A stretch of DNA of 64,000 bases from Vagococcus elongatus. GTDB lineage: Bacteria > Bacillota > Bacilli > Lactobacillales > Vagococcaceae. A program made the translations under genes and the position numbers. Positions 26,238 through 35,498 of the stretch are shown here, piece by piece. The DNA lies in assembly GCF_003987645.1 (NCBI RefSeq), contig NZ_NGKA01000001.1, positions 124,001 through 188,000 of the forward strand. The letters are read 5' to 3'. Numbering within the stretch: the stretch's first letter is position 1; every line of letters starts with the position of its first letter. Below the pieces are notes generated by a model that saw only the letters and a program-made list of their open reading frames with translations, had not been told where the DNA came from and did not search any database.

Positions 26238-27205
26238 TGAAAATACTAGAGAAAAATATGGTTAAAATTAGTTTGCTTATCATAGCAGTTGTTGGCTTCT
26301 CTGTTCTTTTTTTGACCTATAATACTTATGGGAATTTAGAATTTGCCCTGTCCTTTCGCGGCAAGAAATTTATAGCATTTATCTTGGTTGGGGTTGCAAC
26401 CACTTTTGCCACAATAACTTTTCAAACTATAACCAACAATCATTTTTTAACACCTAGTATTTTAGGGTTTGATTCTCTTTATATTTTAATTCAAACGTTG
26501 TTGTTTTTCTTTTTCGGTATCCAAGTAAGCAGTGTGTTGCATCACACCATACCGCTTTTTTTACTCAATGTTTTTTTGATGGTTGTGTTAAGCGGGTTTC
26601 TTTACTTTTTCTTGCTGAAAAAAGGGAATCGGGAGTTATACCTTCTTTTGATGGTAGGCATGATATTAGGGACACTTTTCAGCAGTATCAGCACTTTTTT
26701 ACAGGTGATTCTAGACCCTAATGAGTATGATAAATTACAAGGAAAACTGTTTGCCAGCTTTTCAAATATCGATATTTCTTTAATCGGGATTGGGTTTATA
26801 TTGAGTTGTTTAGCCATCATCTATTTATGGCTTTCTGCTCCCACGCTGGATGTGCTTCATTTAGGCAGAGATCAAGCAACGAGTCTAGGGGTGAATGTAA
26901 GGAATTTTCAGATAAAGCTTTTGTTAGTGGTTAGCTTATTAGTTGCTTTATCGACAGCTCTTGCAGGACCTGTGACATTTTTAGGCTTTATCGTTGTGAA
27001 TCTGACTTATCAATGGATGGGCACATACAAACACAGATACTTATTTGTCGCAGGGAGCTTGATCAGTGTGCTGTTATTAGTTTCTGGACAGTTCTTTGTG
27101 GAGCAAGTGTTTAAATGGAATACGACAATGAGTGTAGTCATCGAATTCGTTGGCGGCGTTTATTTTGTCGGAAAAATACTTCATGAAAGGAAGCGAGCGC
27201 ATTGA
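26234..27205 (+). CDS. yclO: iron-siderophore ABC transporter permease (YclO-like)
   Basis: A 323-residue second FecCD-type permease that would form a heterodimer with the YclN-like protein. It has about nine spans, and GRDQATSLGVNVRNFQ near residue 215 is the loop that contacts the ATPase. Its N-terminal half is more divergent than YclN, as in known YclO/FatC proteins. It overlaps the upstream stop by ATGA, and a second in-frame ATG at 26237 is equally possible; AAAGGTGGGG precedes both. Confidence 0.86.
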   Translation: MMKILEKNMVKISLLIIAVVGFSVLFLTYNTYGNLEFALSFRGKKFIAFILVGVATTFATITFQTITNNHFLTPSILGFDSLYILIQTLLFFFFGIQVSSVLHHTIPLFLLNVFLMVVLSGFLYFFLLKKGNRELYLLLMVGMILGTLFSSISTFLQVILDPNEYDKLQGKLFASFSNIDISLIGIGFILSCLAIIYLWLSAPTLDVLHLGRDQATSLGVNVRNFQIKLLLVVSLLVALSTALAGPVTFLGFIVVNLTYQWMGTYKHRYLFVAGSLISVLLLVSGQFFVEQVFKWNTTMSVVIEFVGGVYFVGKILHERKRAH

Positions 27206-27960
27206 TGGAAATTAAAAAAGTCTCAAAGCTTTACGGCAGCAGACAAGTGGTAGATGGTGTAGATCTTGAGATTTCTGAAGGGAAACTCACGGCTTTGATT
27301 GGCCCTAACGGTGCAGGAAAAAGTACGCTCCTTTCCATGATGAGTCGGCTGATAGATAAAGATATCGGGGAGATTTATCTTGACGGAAATGAAGTGAAAA
27401 GCTGGAAACAAAATGAGTTAGCAAAAAAATTAGCCATCTTAAAACAATCCAATCATGTCAATCTAAAGTTGACGATTAGAGAGTTGGTCGCTTTTGGCAG
27501 ATTTCCTCATAGTAAGGGGAGAGTCACGCAAAAAGATAGTGAGATGATTGATGAAGCTTTGAGCCATTTTGGTTTGACGGACATACAAGATCAGTTGATT
27601 GATTCTTTATCTGGAGGCCAGTTACAGAGAGCTTACATTGCTATGATTTTTGCTCAAGATACTGACTACATTTTATTAGACGAGCCTTTAAACAACTTGG
27701 ATATGAATTACGCCGTGCAAATGATGAAAATCTTAAAAGATTTAGTTGTGTATCATGGCAAAACGGTGATCATTGTTTTGCATGATATCAATTTTGCCGC
27801 CAGTTATGCAGACGAAATTATCGCAATGAAAGACGGAAAATTATTTTTACATGATGATACAGAGGAAGTCATAAAAAAAGAAGTTCTTGATCGTTTGTAT
27901 GACATGAATATCAAAGTATGTGAAATGGAAGGCAAACGGTTTTGTTTATATTTTAATTAA
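27205..27960 (+). CDS. yclP: iron-siderophore ABC transporter ATP-binding protein (YclP-like)
   Basis: A 251-residue ATPase energising the two permeases. It has Walker A GPNGAGKST near residue 35, signature LSGGQLQRAYIAMIFAQ near 134-150, Walker B YILLDEPLNNLD near 155, and the switch histidine in VLHDINFAA near 190. ATG 27205 is taken over TTG 27202, which overlaps the previous stop. The sequence follows the FepC/FhuC group. The substrate-binding gene begins 24 bp downstream. Confidence 0.9.
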   Translation: MEIKKVSKLYGSRQVVDGVDLEISEGKLTALIGPNGAGKSTLLSMMSRLIDKDIGEIYLDGNEVKSWKQNELAKKLAILKQSNHVNLKLTIRELVAFGRFPHSKGRVTQKDSEMIDEALSHFGLTDIQDQLIDSLSGGQLQRAYIAMIFAQDTDYILLDEPLNNLDMNYAVQMMKILKDLVVYHGKTVIIVLHDINFAASYADEIIAMKDGKLFLHDDTEEVIKKEVLDRLYDMNIKVCEMEGKRFCLYFN

Positions 27961-27984
27961 TAGCCACTAAAAGGAGAGAGACGA

Positions 27985-28959
27985 ATGAAAAAAAGTTTGA
28001 AAATCTTGGGTACATTGTTTTTCACAGTGATGATTTTTAGCGGGTGCAGCAAAAGTTTCAGTAGCGGGACTGAGAAGTCTTCTGATACTCATATAGCCGA
28101 CTCCGAAAAATCTGAAAATAAAACTATCACGATTACTGATTCTGAAAATGAAGACGTTGAAGTTCCTGTAAATCCAAAGAAAGTCATCGTATTTGATATT
28201 GGAGCCTTGGATACTATTGATAGTTTGGGTAAAGAAACGGATGTCATTGCTGTCCCGACAGAAAGCTTGCCTAAATACTTAAATAAGTATGCTGATTTGG
28301 AGTCGGCTGGGGGCATCAAAGAACCTGACATAGAAAAAATTAATCAAATGCAGCCAGATTTGATCATCATTTCCGGTCGCCAGCAAGAATTCAAAGCGGA
28401 GTTGGCTAATATTGCTCCCACATTGTACTTATCTGTGGATTACACAGATACTTGGGAGTCAACTAAACAAAATATTCAAACATTAGCTATGATTTTTTCA
28501 GAAGATAAAAAAGCCGACACTGAAATTGCCGGATTAGAAACAAAAATCGAAGAAGTCAAACAAAAGGCTGAAGATAGTCAGTTAAAAGCACTGGCAACTC
28601 TGGTTAATGAGGGACAACTTTCAGTTTACGGTTCTGGCTCTCGTTTTGGTATCATCCATGATACCTTTGGTTTTGAACCTGCGGATTCAGAAATCGAAGC
28701 TTCCACCCACGGTCAGTCAGCTTCTTATGAGTACATTTTGGAAAAAAATCCTGATATCATTTTTGTCATTGACCGGACAAAAGCCATTGGGGGAGATGCT
28801 TCAAATAATGACGTGGCTAACAACGAATTAGCGGCGCAGACGAATGCCGGAAAGAATAATAAGATTATATCATTGGCGGCAGATGTCTGGTACCTGTCCG
28901 GCGGCGGCATCCAGTCTACCAGTCTGATGCTTGAAGATGTGGCAAACGTCTTTAAATAA
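27985..28959 (+). CDS. yclQ: siderophore-binding lipoprotein (YclQ-like)
   Basis: A 324-residue substrate-binding lipoprotein of the FatB/YclQ type. The signal peptide ends in lipobox FSGC near residue 22. The mature protein has a short Ser/Glu-rich linker and then two lobes: NPKKVIVFDIGALDTIDSLG, MQPDLIIISGRQQ, and DIIFVIDRTKAIGG. This class binds ferric catecholate or citrate-type siderophores, but the ligand here is not known. It closes the Fur-controlled operon, with a GGAGAGAG ribosome site. Confidence 0.88.
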   Translation: MKKSLKILGTLFFTVMIFSGCSKSFSSGTEKSSDTHIADSEKSENKTITITDSENEDVEVPVNPKKVIVFDIGALDTIDSLGKETDVIAVPTESLPKYLNKYADLESAGGIKEPDIEKINQMQPDLIIISGRQQEFKAELANIAPTLYLSVDYTDTWESTKQNIQTLAMIFSEDKKADTEIAGLETKIEEVKQKAEDSQLKALATLVNEGQLSVYGSGSRFGIIHDTFGFEPADSEIEASTHGQSASYEYILEKNPDIIFVIDRTKAIGGDASNNDVANNELAAQTNAGKNNKIISLAADVWYLSGGGIQSTSLMLEDVANVFK

Positions 28960-28975
28960 TTTTTTTCTGATTTTA

Positions 28976-29026
28976 AAAACATCTTGTACATGTTCAATTT
29001 ATTTGAAGATGAGCAAGGTGTTTTTT
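28976..29026 (+). terminator. terminator of the siderophore operon
   Basis: AACATCTTG (28978-28986) pairs with CAAGGTGTT (29014-29022), with one wobble, across a long loop. A T-rich run follows. Confidence 0.7.
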
Positions 29027-29139
29027 ATTATTCATAGCATGGTTTGATTTTATGATTCCCTTAATTCATAATAGACTTATCACAAGCATTTAATCATCGA
29101 TAGACCACATGCACACAAAGAAAAGAATGAGGTGCTAAA

Positions 29140-30531
29140 ATGACAGATGGACAAATATTGCTGGACACTTTAGAGAAACAACGGAATTATTTTAAGTCAA
29201 AGAAAACTTTTAGTCTTAGTTTTCGACTAAATCAGTTAAAGCAATTAAAGAAAATGTTTAAAGAAAATGAGGAGAGATTCCTAAAAGCTTTATCCAAGGA
29301 CTTAGGCAAACACCCTACAGAATCTTATGTGACTGAAATAGGCCTTATTTACCATAGTATAGATTATATGTTAAAACATTTACCTAGATGGAGTAAAGCA
29401 CAGAGAGTTAAGACACCCTTGTTTTTATTTCCGGCTAGAAGTTTTACGCTGGCTAGTCCCTATGGTAATGTTTTGATTTTGTCAGCATTCAACTATCCGC
29501 TGCTTTTATCCATTGATCCTCTGATAGGGGCGATGAGTGGCGGTAATACGGCAATGGTGGCTTTGTCGGAACATACACCTTATGTAAATCAAGTCATACT
29601 TGAAATTTATACCAAATATTTTGACACTGATTATTTGTATTTTTTCGTCAGTTCAAAAGAAAAAAACACATTGATTTTAAAGGAAAAATTTCAAAAAATA
29701 TTTTTCACTGGTAGTCCTAAAGTAGGGAAAATCGTTTACGAAGCCGCCAGCCGACAGTTGACACCGATTACCCTTGAATTAGGCGGTAAAAGTCCTGCTA
29801 TAGTTACTAATCACGGCAAGATTAAACATGCTGCCAAACAAATTGCGTGGGGTAAATTTTTAAATTCCGGTCAAACTTGTGTAGCGCCAGATTATTGTTT
29901 AGTGGATGCTAGGGTGGCTGATGAATTTTTAACAGAATTGGTAAAAGCAATTGAAAAAATGTATGGCAACAATCCTGAACATTCTGCTGATTATAGCCGT
30001 ATCATTCACGAAGATGCCCTTAAAAGGCTGATTTATATCATTTCCCAAGATCAGGAGTATCTTTTGGCAGGAGGTAAAGAGACCGCCTCTGACAAGTATT
30101 TGGAACCAACAGTACTAGCGGCTCCCATCAACACACCGCTTGAAAGCATGAAGGAAGAACTATTTGGCCCAGTGTTACCAGTCCTGATTTATGAAAATTT
30201 AACTGAGGCAATCGATTTCATCGGTCAGCATGAACCGCCTTTAGCTTTCTATCCTTTTTCGGAAAATAGAGCAGAAATTTCGGATTTATTGAAGAGCTGC
30301 CAGTTTGGGGGAGCCACAGTCAATGACACCATACTGCATTTGGCTAATATTCATCTGCCTTTTGGCGGTGTGGGGAATTCAGGAATCGGGCACTATCATG
30401 GAAAGTATTCCTTTGAGACTTTTACCCATCAAAAAGCCGTTTTGGATAGAAAAACATTTGTGTCCCTTCCATTGATGATTCCCCCATATACAAACATGAA
30501 AGAAAAAATCATCCGAAATTTTTTAAGATAG
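29140..30531 (+). CDS. class 3 aldehyde dehydrogenase
   Basis: A 463-residue NAD(P)-dependent aldehyde dehydrogenase of the short class 3 type, which includes fatty and aromatic aldehyde dehydrogenases. It shows LILSAFNYPLLLSIDPLIGAMSGGNT near residues 108-133, FTGSPKVGKIV near 188, the catalytic glutamate in LELGGKSP near 211, and the nucleophilic cysteine in NSGQTCVAPDY near 246. PFGGVGNSGIGHYHGK is the C-terminal signature. The start follows AATGAGGTG. It is paired with a DUF2804 gene 32 bp downstream; the substrate cannot be told. Confidence 0.88.
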   Translation: MTDGQILLDTLEKQRNYFKSKKTFSLSFRLNQLKQLKKMFKENEERFLKALSKDLGKHPTESYVTEIGLIYHSIDYMLKHLPRWSKAQRVKTPLFLFPARSFTLASPYGNVLILSAFNYPLLLSIDPLIGAMSGGNTAMVALSEHTPYVNQVILEIYTKYFDTDYLYFFVSSKEKNTLILKEKFQKIFFTGSPKVGKIVYEAASRQLTPITLELGGKSPAIVTNHGKIKHAAKQIAWGKFLNSGQTCVAPDYCLVDARVADEFLTELVKAIEKMYGNNPEHSADYSRIIHEDALKRLIYIISQDQEYLLAGGKETASDKYLEPTVLAAPINTPLESMKEELFGPVLPVLIYENLTEAIDFIGQHEPPLAFYPFSENRAEISDLLKSCQFGGATVNDTILHLANIHLPFGGVGNSGIGHYHGKYSFETFTHQKAVLDRKTFVSLPLMIPPYTNMKEKIIRNFLR

Positions 30532-30563
30532 CAATGAAAATAAAGTAACAGGAGGTTTTGAAT

Positions 30564-31583
30564 GTGAGAAATCATGAAGTCAACGTTGTTAAAAATTTGC
30601 TGAATGACAAAGGACATTTAGACGAACCCGGCTGGTCGCGGTCTTTAATCCAAAACTACCACCGCCAGCAAATCAAAGCACCTAAGTGGCGCATTAAAGA
30701 GTGGGACTACTATATCATCCAAAATTCTGAGTATGTCTGCTGTTTTACGGTTTCTGATAATGGTTATATGGGATTGGAATCAGTATCTTTGATTCATTTG
30801 AAAACTCAGTGGCAGCATACAGAATCCATCATTATCCCGTTTCCGATGGGAAAATTGCAGATGCCTGCCAGTTCGGCATCTGGTGATGTTTTCTTTGAAA
30901 ACAAGCGTCTGCGTCTTTCTTTTAGTCATGTCAACCATCAACGGAAAATTCTTTGTCACTTTAAACAATTCAAAGAGGGACAAGATTTTTCCTGTGAATT
31001 CACTTTGACTGAAACTCAACCTGATAGCATGGTGATTGCAACTCCGTGGGCCGAAAATAAGAAAGCTTTCTATTATAATCAAAAAATTAATTGCATGACT
31101 GCTGAAGGCTCAGTCAAATTTGGCGATACTTCTATTACTTTTGACCCAAAGGATTCCTTTGCAACCTTGGATTGGGGACGGGGCGTGTGGACGTATGACA
31201 ATACCTGGTATTGGGGTAATGGCAATGGTTTAGTCGAAGGTAAATATTTTGGTTTCAACTTAGGTTATGGCTTCGGCGATACTGCCGCAGCGAGTGAAAA
31301 TGTGGTTTATTTTGATGGTGTTCTGCATAAATTAGATGATATAGTTTTTAAACATGGTGGAGACTATTTGCAGCCTTGGGAAATCACCTCTTCAGATGGA
31401 AGATTCGAAGGTGAATTTGTCCCTATTTTAAACCGCAGTGCCTTAACTGACTTGAAAGTTATTGTGTCAGAGCAGCATCAGGTCTTTGGCAAACTAACCG
31501 GTGAAGTCATTCTCGATAGTGGTAAAAAGTTACAACTAGACGAACTGATATGCTTTTTTGAAAAGGTTCATAATAAATTTTAA
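30564..31583 (+). CDS. DUF2804 domain protein
   Basis: A 339-residue protein of the DUF2804 family, beta-rich and with many tryptophans. Characteristic stretches are LLNDKGHLDEPGWSRSL, ATLDWGRGVWTYDNTWYWGNGNG and the FGFNLGYGFGDT motif. The GTG at 30564 is chosen because GGAGG at 30551-30555 gives 8-bp spacing; the in-frame TTG at 30558 is too close. The domain may be distantly lipocalin-like (CrtC/AttH type), a tentative link. It is probably co-transcribed with the aldehyde dehydrogenase. Its function is unknown. Confidence 0.82.
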   Translation: MRNHEVNVVKNLLNDKGHLDEPGWSRSLIQNYHRQQIKAPKWRIKEWDYYIIQNSEYVCCFTVSDNGYMGLESVSLIHLKTQWQHTESIIIPFPMGKLQMPASSASGDVFFENKRLRLSFSHVNHQRKILCHFKQFKEGQDFSCEFTLTETQPDSMVIATPWAENKKAFYYNQKINCMTAEGSVKFGDTSITFDPKDSFATLDWGRGVWTYDNTWYWGNGNGLVEGKYFGFNLGYGFGDTAAASENVVYFDGVLHKLDDIVFKHGGDYLQPWEITSSDGRFEGEFVPILNRSALTDLKVIVSEQHQVFGKLTGEVILDSGKKLQLDELICFFEKVHNKF

Positions 31584-31830
31584 ATAATGAAACTAACCTT
31601 AAAATTTCTGGATTTCCTTATCACCTTTTATTTGATGGAGATTGTCTTACAATTTTGAAAGAAAAAGCTCAGAAGGATATGTTATAATTCTAAAAGCATC
31701 GTTTTTCTGCATATCAACAATAATTGCAACTGAAAATTATGTTATAAAAATATAATTGTTTTTTGGTAATTTTAAACGTCTAATAAAGGGGATTCAACTT
31801 TAGTTGATACTAAGTAAAGGAGAAGGATTA

Positions 31831-33237
31831 GTGAAAAGGTTAAACTTGCGATTGTGTTCATTTATGGCTATATTATGCGTCCTGATGAGTCTTGTGCCTC
31901 AAAAAGTTTATGCGGAAAGTCCTTCAATGATGGATTTGATCAATGAGTCGGGCTATGAAGCAGAAGAATATAACCAGCCTAAATCTGCGTTTTTGATTGA
32001 TGCTAACACGGGAAAATATTTATGGAGCGAAAATCCAGATGTTTCTAGAAATCCTGCAAGCATTATCAAGTTGTTGGTCGTCTACTTAACTTACGAAGCC
32101 ATCAGAGAAGGTAAAATCAGTTTGGAGACGGAAGTGACTGCCACCCGTCGTCATGCGGCTATTTCTCAAATATATGAATTAAGCAATAGTAAAATCGTCG
32201 AAGGCGTGTCCTATCCAGTAAAAGAATTATTTCCGATGGTTTTTGTTCCGTCATCTAATGTGGCCACCATCATGCTGTCAGAATTAGTAGAAAATGACCC
32301 CGTAGCTTTCATCTCAAAAATGAATGAAAAAGCACAGGAGCTTGGCATGGAAAATACAACAATCTACAATGCCACGGGAGCACAAATTTCGGCTTTTCAA
32401 GGTTTATATGCTGAGGAAGGCGTCGATATCAGTGCACTTCAGCCAACAACAGACAATGTGTCCACTGCAAAAGATGTGGCAGTTTTTACTTATCATTTAT
32501 TGGATAATTTTCCTGAAGTACTTGAATACTCCAACCGTTCACAAGTAACAGTGATGGCGGGGACTCCTTATGAACAGACTTTTGATTCTTATAACCATTC
32601 CTTGCCCGGGGCAGCTCATGATTATGAGGGAGTGGACGGTTTAAAAACCGGTTCCAGCGAGTCGGGCGGTTTTAATATTTCCATGACAGCAAAACGAGGT
32701 GATTTGCGGATGATCGCAGTTGTGCTGGGTGTAGGCGATTGGTCTGATCAAAATGGGGAGTATTATCGCCACCCATTTGCTAATGCGATGATGGATTATG
32801 GCTTCAATCACTTCGAATACAAAGAGCTTCTACCTGCGGGAAAACAGCAAGTAAACGAAGAAAATATCGTTTTATCAGATACGGTGTGGGACTTGGTACC
32901 AAAAGGGGAGACACCAGGTTTTAATTTAGGGGAAGATGATCTTTTAGAAGTAGAGAATAGTTTAGCACCTGCTTCTCCAACAATTTCTCCTGTCAAAGTT
33001 CCTTTTGAAAGAGAAAAATCAATCATCAATAAAATGGATTTAAGTGCCCTTGACAATAAAGATGCCAGCCTTGGGGAAAAGGTATTCAAAACAGTTTTCG
33101 ATAATCTTTTGTTGTTAATCAGTATTCTTGCTCTGATAGCTTTAATTATCTTGGTTATTGTCACGAAGGTGGCAGCTAATCGCAGGAAAAAAAGAAGGCA
33201 GATGACTAGACAGTCAAGAGGCAGAAGGTCACGTTAA
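31831..33237 (+). CDS. dacA: D-alanyl-D-alanine carboxypeptidase (DacA/PBP5 type)
   Basis: A 468-residue exported penicillin-binding protein that trims the terminal D-Ala of peptidoglycan stem peptides. The signal peptide ends at VYA-ES, near residue 30. Active-site motifs are SIIK in NPASIIKLL near residue 69, SSN in VPSSNVA near 133, and KTG in LKTGSSESGG near 272. A C-terminal membrane segment (LLLLISILALIALIILVIVTKV) and a very basic tail anchor it. GTG 31831 follows AAAGGAGAAGG; translation from TTG 31804 would spoil the signal peptide. Confidence 0.93.
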   Translation: MKRLNLRLCSFMAILCVLMSLVPQKVYAESPSMMDLINESGYEAEEYNQPKSAFLIDANTGKYLWSENPDVSRNPASIIKLLVVYLTYEAIREGKISLETEVTATRRHAAISQIYELSNSKIVEGVSYPVKELFPMVFVPSSNVATIMLSELVENDPVAFISKMNEKAQELGMENTTIYNATGAQISAFQGLYAEEGVDISALQPTTDNVSTAKDVAVFTYHLLDNFPEVLEYSNRSQVTVMAGTPYEQTFDSYNHSLPGAAHDYEGVDGLKTGSSESGGFNISMTAKRGDLRMIAVVLGVGDWSDQNGEYYRHPFANAMMDYGFNHFEYKELLPAGKQQVNEENIVLSDTVWDLVPKGETPGFNLGEDDLLEVENSLAPASPTISPVKVPFEREKSIINKMDLSALDNKDASLGEKVFKTVFDNLLLLISILALIALIILVIVTKVAANRRKKRRQMTRQSRGRRSR

Positions 33238-33245
33238 TTACCATC

Positions 33246-33282
33246 AAAACACTAATCAAATAACAATGATTAGTGTTTTTTG
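33246..33282 (+). terminator. terminator after dacA
   Basis: AAAACACTAATCA (33246-33258) and TGATTAGTGTTTT (33267-33279) pair perfectly around an 8-nt loop, followed by more T. Confidence 0.9.
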
Positions 33283-33385
33283 TTTTTTAATTAATTTTCT
33301 ACTTCAACATGGTGATATCAATAAAAACGGGAGAACGTATGACGAACGATCTATCTTTCGTTTTCATTGATTATTCGTCTTTTTT

Positions 33386-33424
33386 CACTATCGCTTACAT
33401 TAGCAAAAAAAGATAGCGGTAACA
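33386..33424. promoter_or_regulatory. two cre-like sites upstream of the glycogen operon
   Basis: AGATAGCGGTAACA (33411-33424) fits the cre consensus with two mismatches. On the other strand TGTAAGCGATAGTG (33399-33386) fits with three. They face each other just upstream of an extended -10 element, TGGTATTAT, at 33446-33454. CcpA control of glycogen synthesis is plausible but inferred. Confidence 0.4.
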
Positions 33425-33537
33425 ATGAAAATCATCCGAAATATATGGTATTATAGTAAGTGTAATAGTAATATTTTTATTTTCGTTTAGCGCTTGTAAA
33501 TTGATTATTTACCATTAAATTGAAAGTAGGTGAAAAT

Positions 33538-35454
33538 ATGGTTGAAAAACCGACCGAGATCGAACAAAATACTTTGATTAGAAAGGAGAAAGACACGTTC
33601 AAAACTGGCGAAAATTTTTCCGCTCAACGTTTTTTAGGTTTACATAAGGAAACTGAAGATCGCTATACTTTCAGACTCTGGGCTCCGAATGCGGAAAAAG
33701 TCTGGGTAGTTGGAGATTTTAATCAGTGGGAGCAAACAGATTTGATGACCTTTGATTCCGAGTGTGGCATTTGGGAGATTACACTTGAAACGCCACAGAA
33801 AGATCAGCTGTATAAGTTTAGAATCCAACAGCAAGGCGGGACTATCATCGATAAGATAGATCCATTTAGTTTTAAATTTGAAAAGCGTCCCAATAATGCG
33901 GCAGTGATTTATGATTTTCCTGAAAAAAAATGGCGTGACGGTCTCTGGTTTGCAAGAAAAAAGAGAAGCAATTATTTTAGACGTCCGATGAATATTTATG
34001 AAGTTCACAGTAGTTCATGGCGTCAGCGTCCAGATGGGACTCCATATTCTTTCAAAGAGTTAAAAGATGAGATGATCCCTTATGTTAAAAAAATGGGATA
34101 CACACATATCGAGTTTATGCCGCTGATGGAACACCCCCTCGGCAGATCATGGGGCTATCAGCTGACGGGCTATTTTGCCCTTAGTTCATATTTCGGCACA
34201 CCAGAAGAATTTCAAGATTTTGTCGAAGCTTGCCACTTATCAAACATTGGCGTGTTGATAGATTGGGTGCCAGGGCATTTTTCAGTTAACAACGATGCAT
34301 TGGCTTATTACGATGGGACACCGCAGTTTGAATATTTTGATCCTGATCGGGCGAAAAATATCCGCTGGGGCAGCTTGAATTTTGATTTGGGCAAACCCGA
34401 AGTTCAAAGTTTTTTGATTTCCTGCGTATTATTTTGGATAGAAGAATACCATGTGGATGGCATTCGAGTAGATGCGGTGTCAAGCATGATTTATCGTGAC
34501 TATGATGATGGCCCATGGACTCCGAACCATGAGGGAGGAAATCGTAACTTAGAAGGGTATTATTTCTTACAAAAATTAAACGCGGTGATAAAAGGCCGCC
34601 ATCCAGAAGTTTTGATGATTGCAGAAGAAAGCTCCTCTGAAACAAAAGTAACAGGTTTGATCGAGACCGGTTCCTTAGGATTTGATTTTAAGTGGAACAT
34701 GGGTTGGATGAACGACGTTTTAAGATTTTACGAATTAGATCCTATTTACCGAAAAGACAATTTTAATTTGATTACTTTTTCATTTATGTATATGCATAAT
34801 GAAAATTATATTTTGCCCCTTTCCCACGATGAAGTTGTTCACGGGAAAAAAAGCCTCATGCATAAAATGTGGGGCGACCGCTACAAACAGTTTGCTCAAC
34901 TTCGTAATTTATTCACGTACATGATTACCCATCCAGGAAAGAAGCTTCTGTTTATGGGTAGTGAGTGGGGACAATTTTTAGAATGGAAATTTGATGAAGA
35001 GCTGGAATGGGTAGATTTAAATGACCCTCTCAATCAGTCCATGCAATTTTTTACAGAACAACTCAACCAATTTTACAAAGATGAACGGGCATTATGGGAG
35101 TTGGACAATACTCATGAAACCCTTGAAGTGATTGATGCAGATAATTCTGATGAAACTGTTTTAAGTTTTATTCGTCAGGGCAAACGTAAAAAGGACTTTT
35201 TAATCGTGATATTAAATATGACACCTGTTGAGAGAAGAAACTTCACTGTAGGCGTGCCATATCCGGGAACGTATACGGAAGTCTTTAATACGGAAATGAA
35301 AGAATTTGGAGGGACATGGACTGCTCATAATCCGGAGTGTCAAACAGTGCCTCAAGAATTTAAACATTATACAGATGTTATCAAAACGACAGTACCAGCT
35401 TTAGGTGCGATTATTTTGAGACCAGATTCAATCAACACTAGGAGAGGTAGATAA
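33538..35454 (+). CDS. glgB: 1,4-alpha-glucan branching enzyme GlgB
   Basis: A 638-residue GH13 branching enzyme that makes alpha-1,6 branches in glycogen. An N-terminal CBM48 domain ([21 protein letters not shown], about residues 45-65) precedes the barrel. Barrel motifs are [12 protein letters not shown], the nucleophile Asp in [13 protein letters not shown] near 320, the acid/base Glu in [10 protein letters not shown] near 365, and [10 protein letters not shown] near 430. ATG 33538 follows AGTAGGTGA; an upstream GTG-type start would lack a ribosome site. It is the first gene of glgBCDAP. Confidence 0.95.
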   Translation: MVEKPTEIEQNTLIRKEKDTFKTGENFSAQRFLGLHKETEDRYTFRLWAPNAEKVWVVGDFNQWEQTDLMTFDSECGIWEITLETPQKDQLYKFRIQQQGGTIIDKIDPFSFKFEKRPNNAAVIYDFPEKKWRDGLWFARKKRSNYFRRPMNIYEVHSSSWRQRPDGTPYSFKELKDEMIPYVKKMGYTHIEFMPLMEHPLGRSWGYQLTGYFALSSYFGTPEEFQDFVEACHLSNIGVLIDWVPGHFSVNNDALAYYDGTPQFEYFDPDRAKNIRWGSLNFDLGKPEVQSFLISCVLFWIEEYHVDGIRVDAVSSMIYRDYDDGPWTPNHEGGNRNLEGYYFLQKLNAVIKGRHPEVLMIAEESSSETKVTGLIETGSLGFDFKWNMGWMNDVLRFYELDPIYRKDNFNLITFSFMYMHNENYILPLSHDEVVHGKKSLMHKMWGDRYKQFAQLRNLFTYMITHPGKKLLFMGSEWGQFLEWKFDEELEWVDLNDPLNQSMQFFTEQLNQFYKDERALWELDNTHETLEVIDADNSDETVLSFIRQGKRKKDFLIVILNMTPVERRNFTVGVPYPGTYTEVFNTEMKEFGGTWTAHNPECQTVPQEFKHYTDVIKTTVPALGAIILRPDSINTRRGR

Positions 35455-35457
35455 AGA

Positions 35458-35498
35458 AAGGAGGATGGTGGAGGATTTTTTCCACCAAACACATTATG
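35458..35498 (+). promoter_or_regulatory. glgC leader: strong ribosome site separated from the ATG by a hairpin
   Basis: AAGGAGG at 35458-35464 is 31 nt from the glgC ATG at 35496, too far for normal use. Between them GGTGGA (35467-35472) can pair with TCCACC (35481-35486). Folding would bring the ribosome site to about 11 nt from the start. A second GGAGGA at 35470 lies partly inside the stem. Confidence 0.5.

Noticed and set aside
33495-33508. Candidate cre site (TAGCGCTTGTAA region) closer to glgB
   Set aside because: Too many mismatches to the consensus compared with the sites at 33386-33424.
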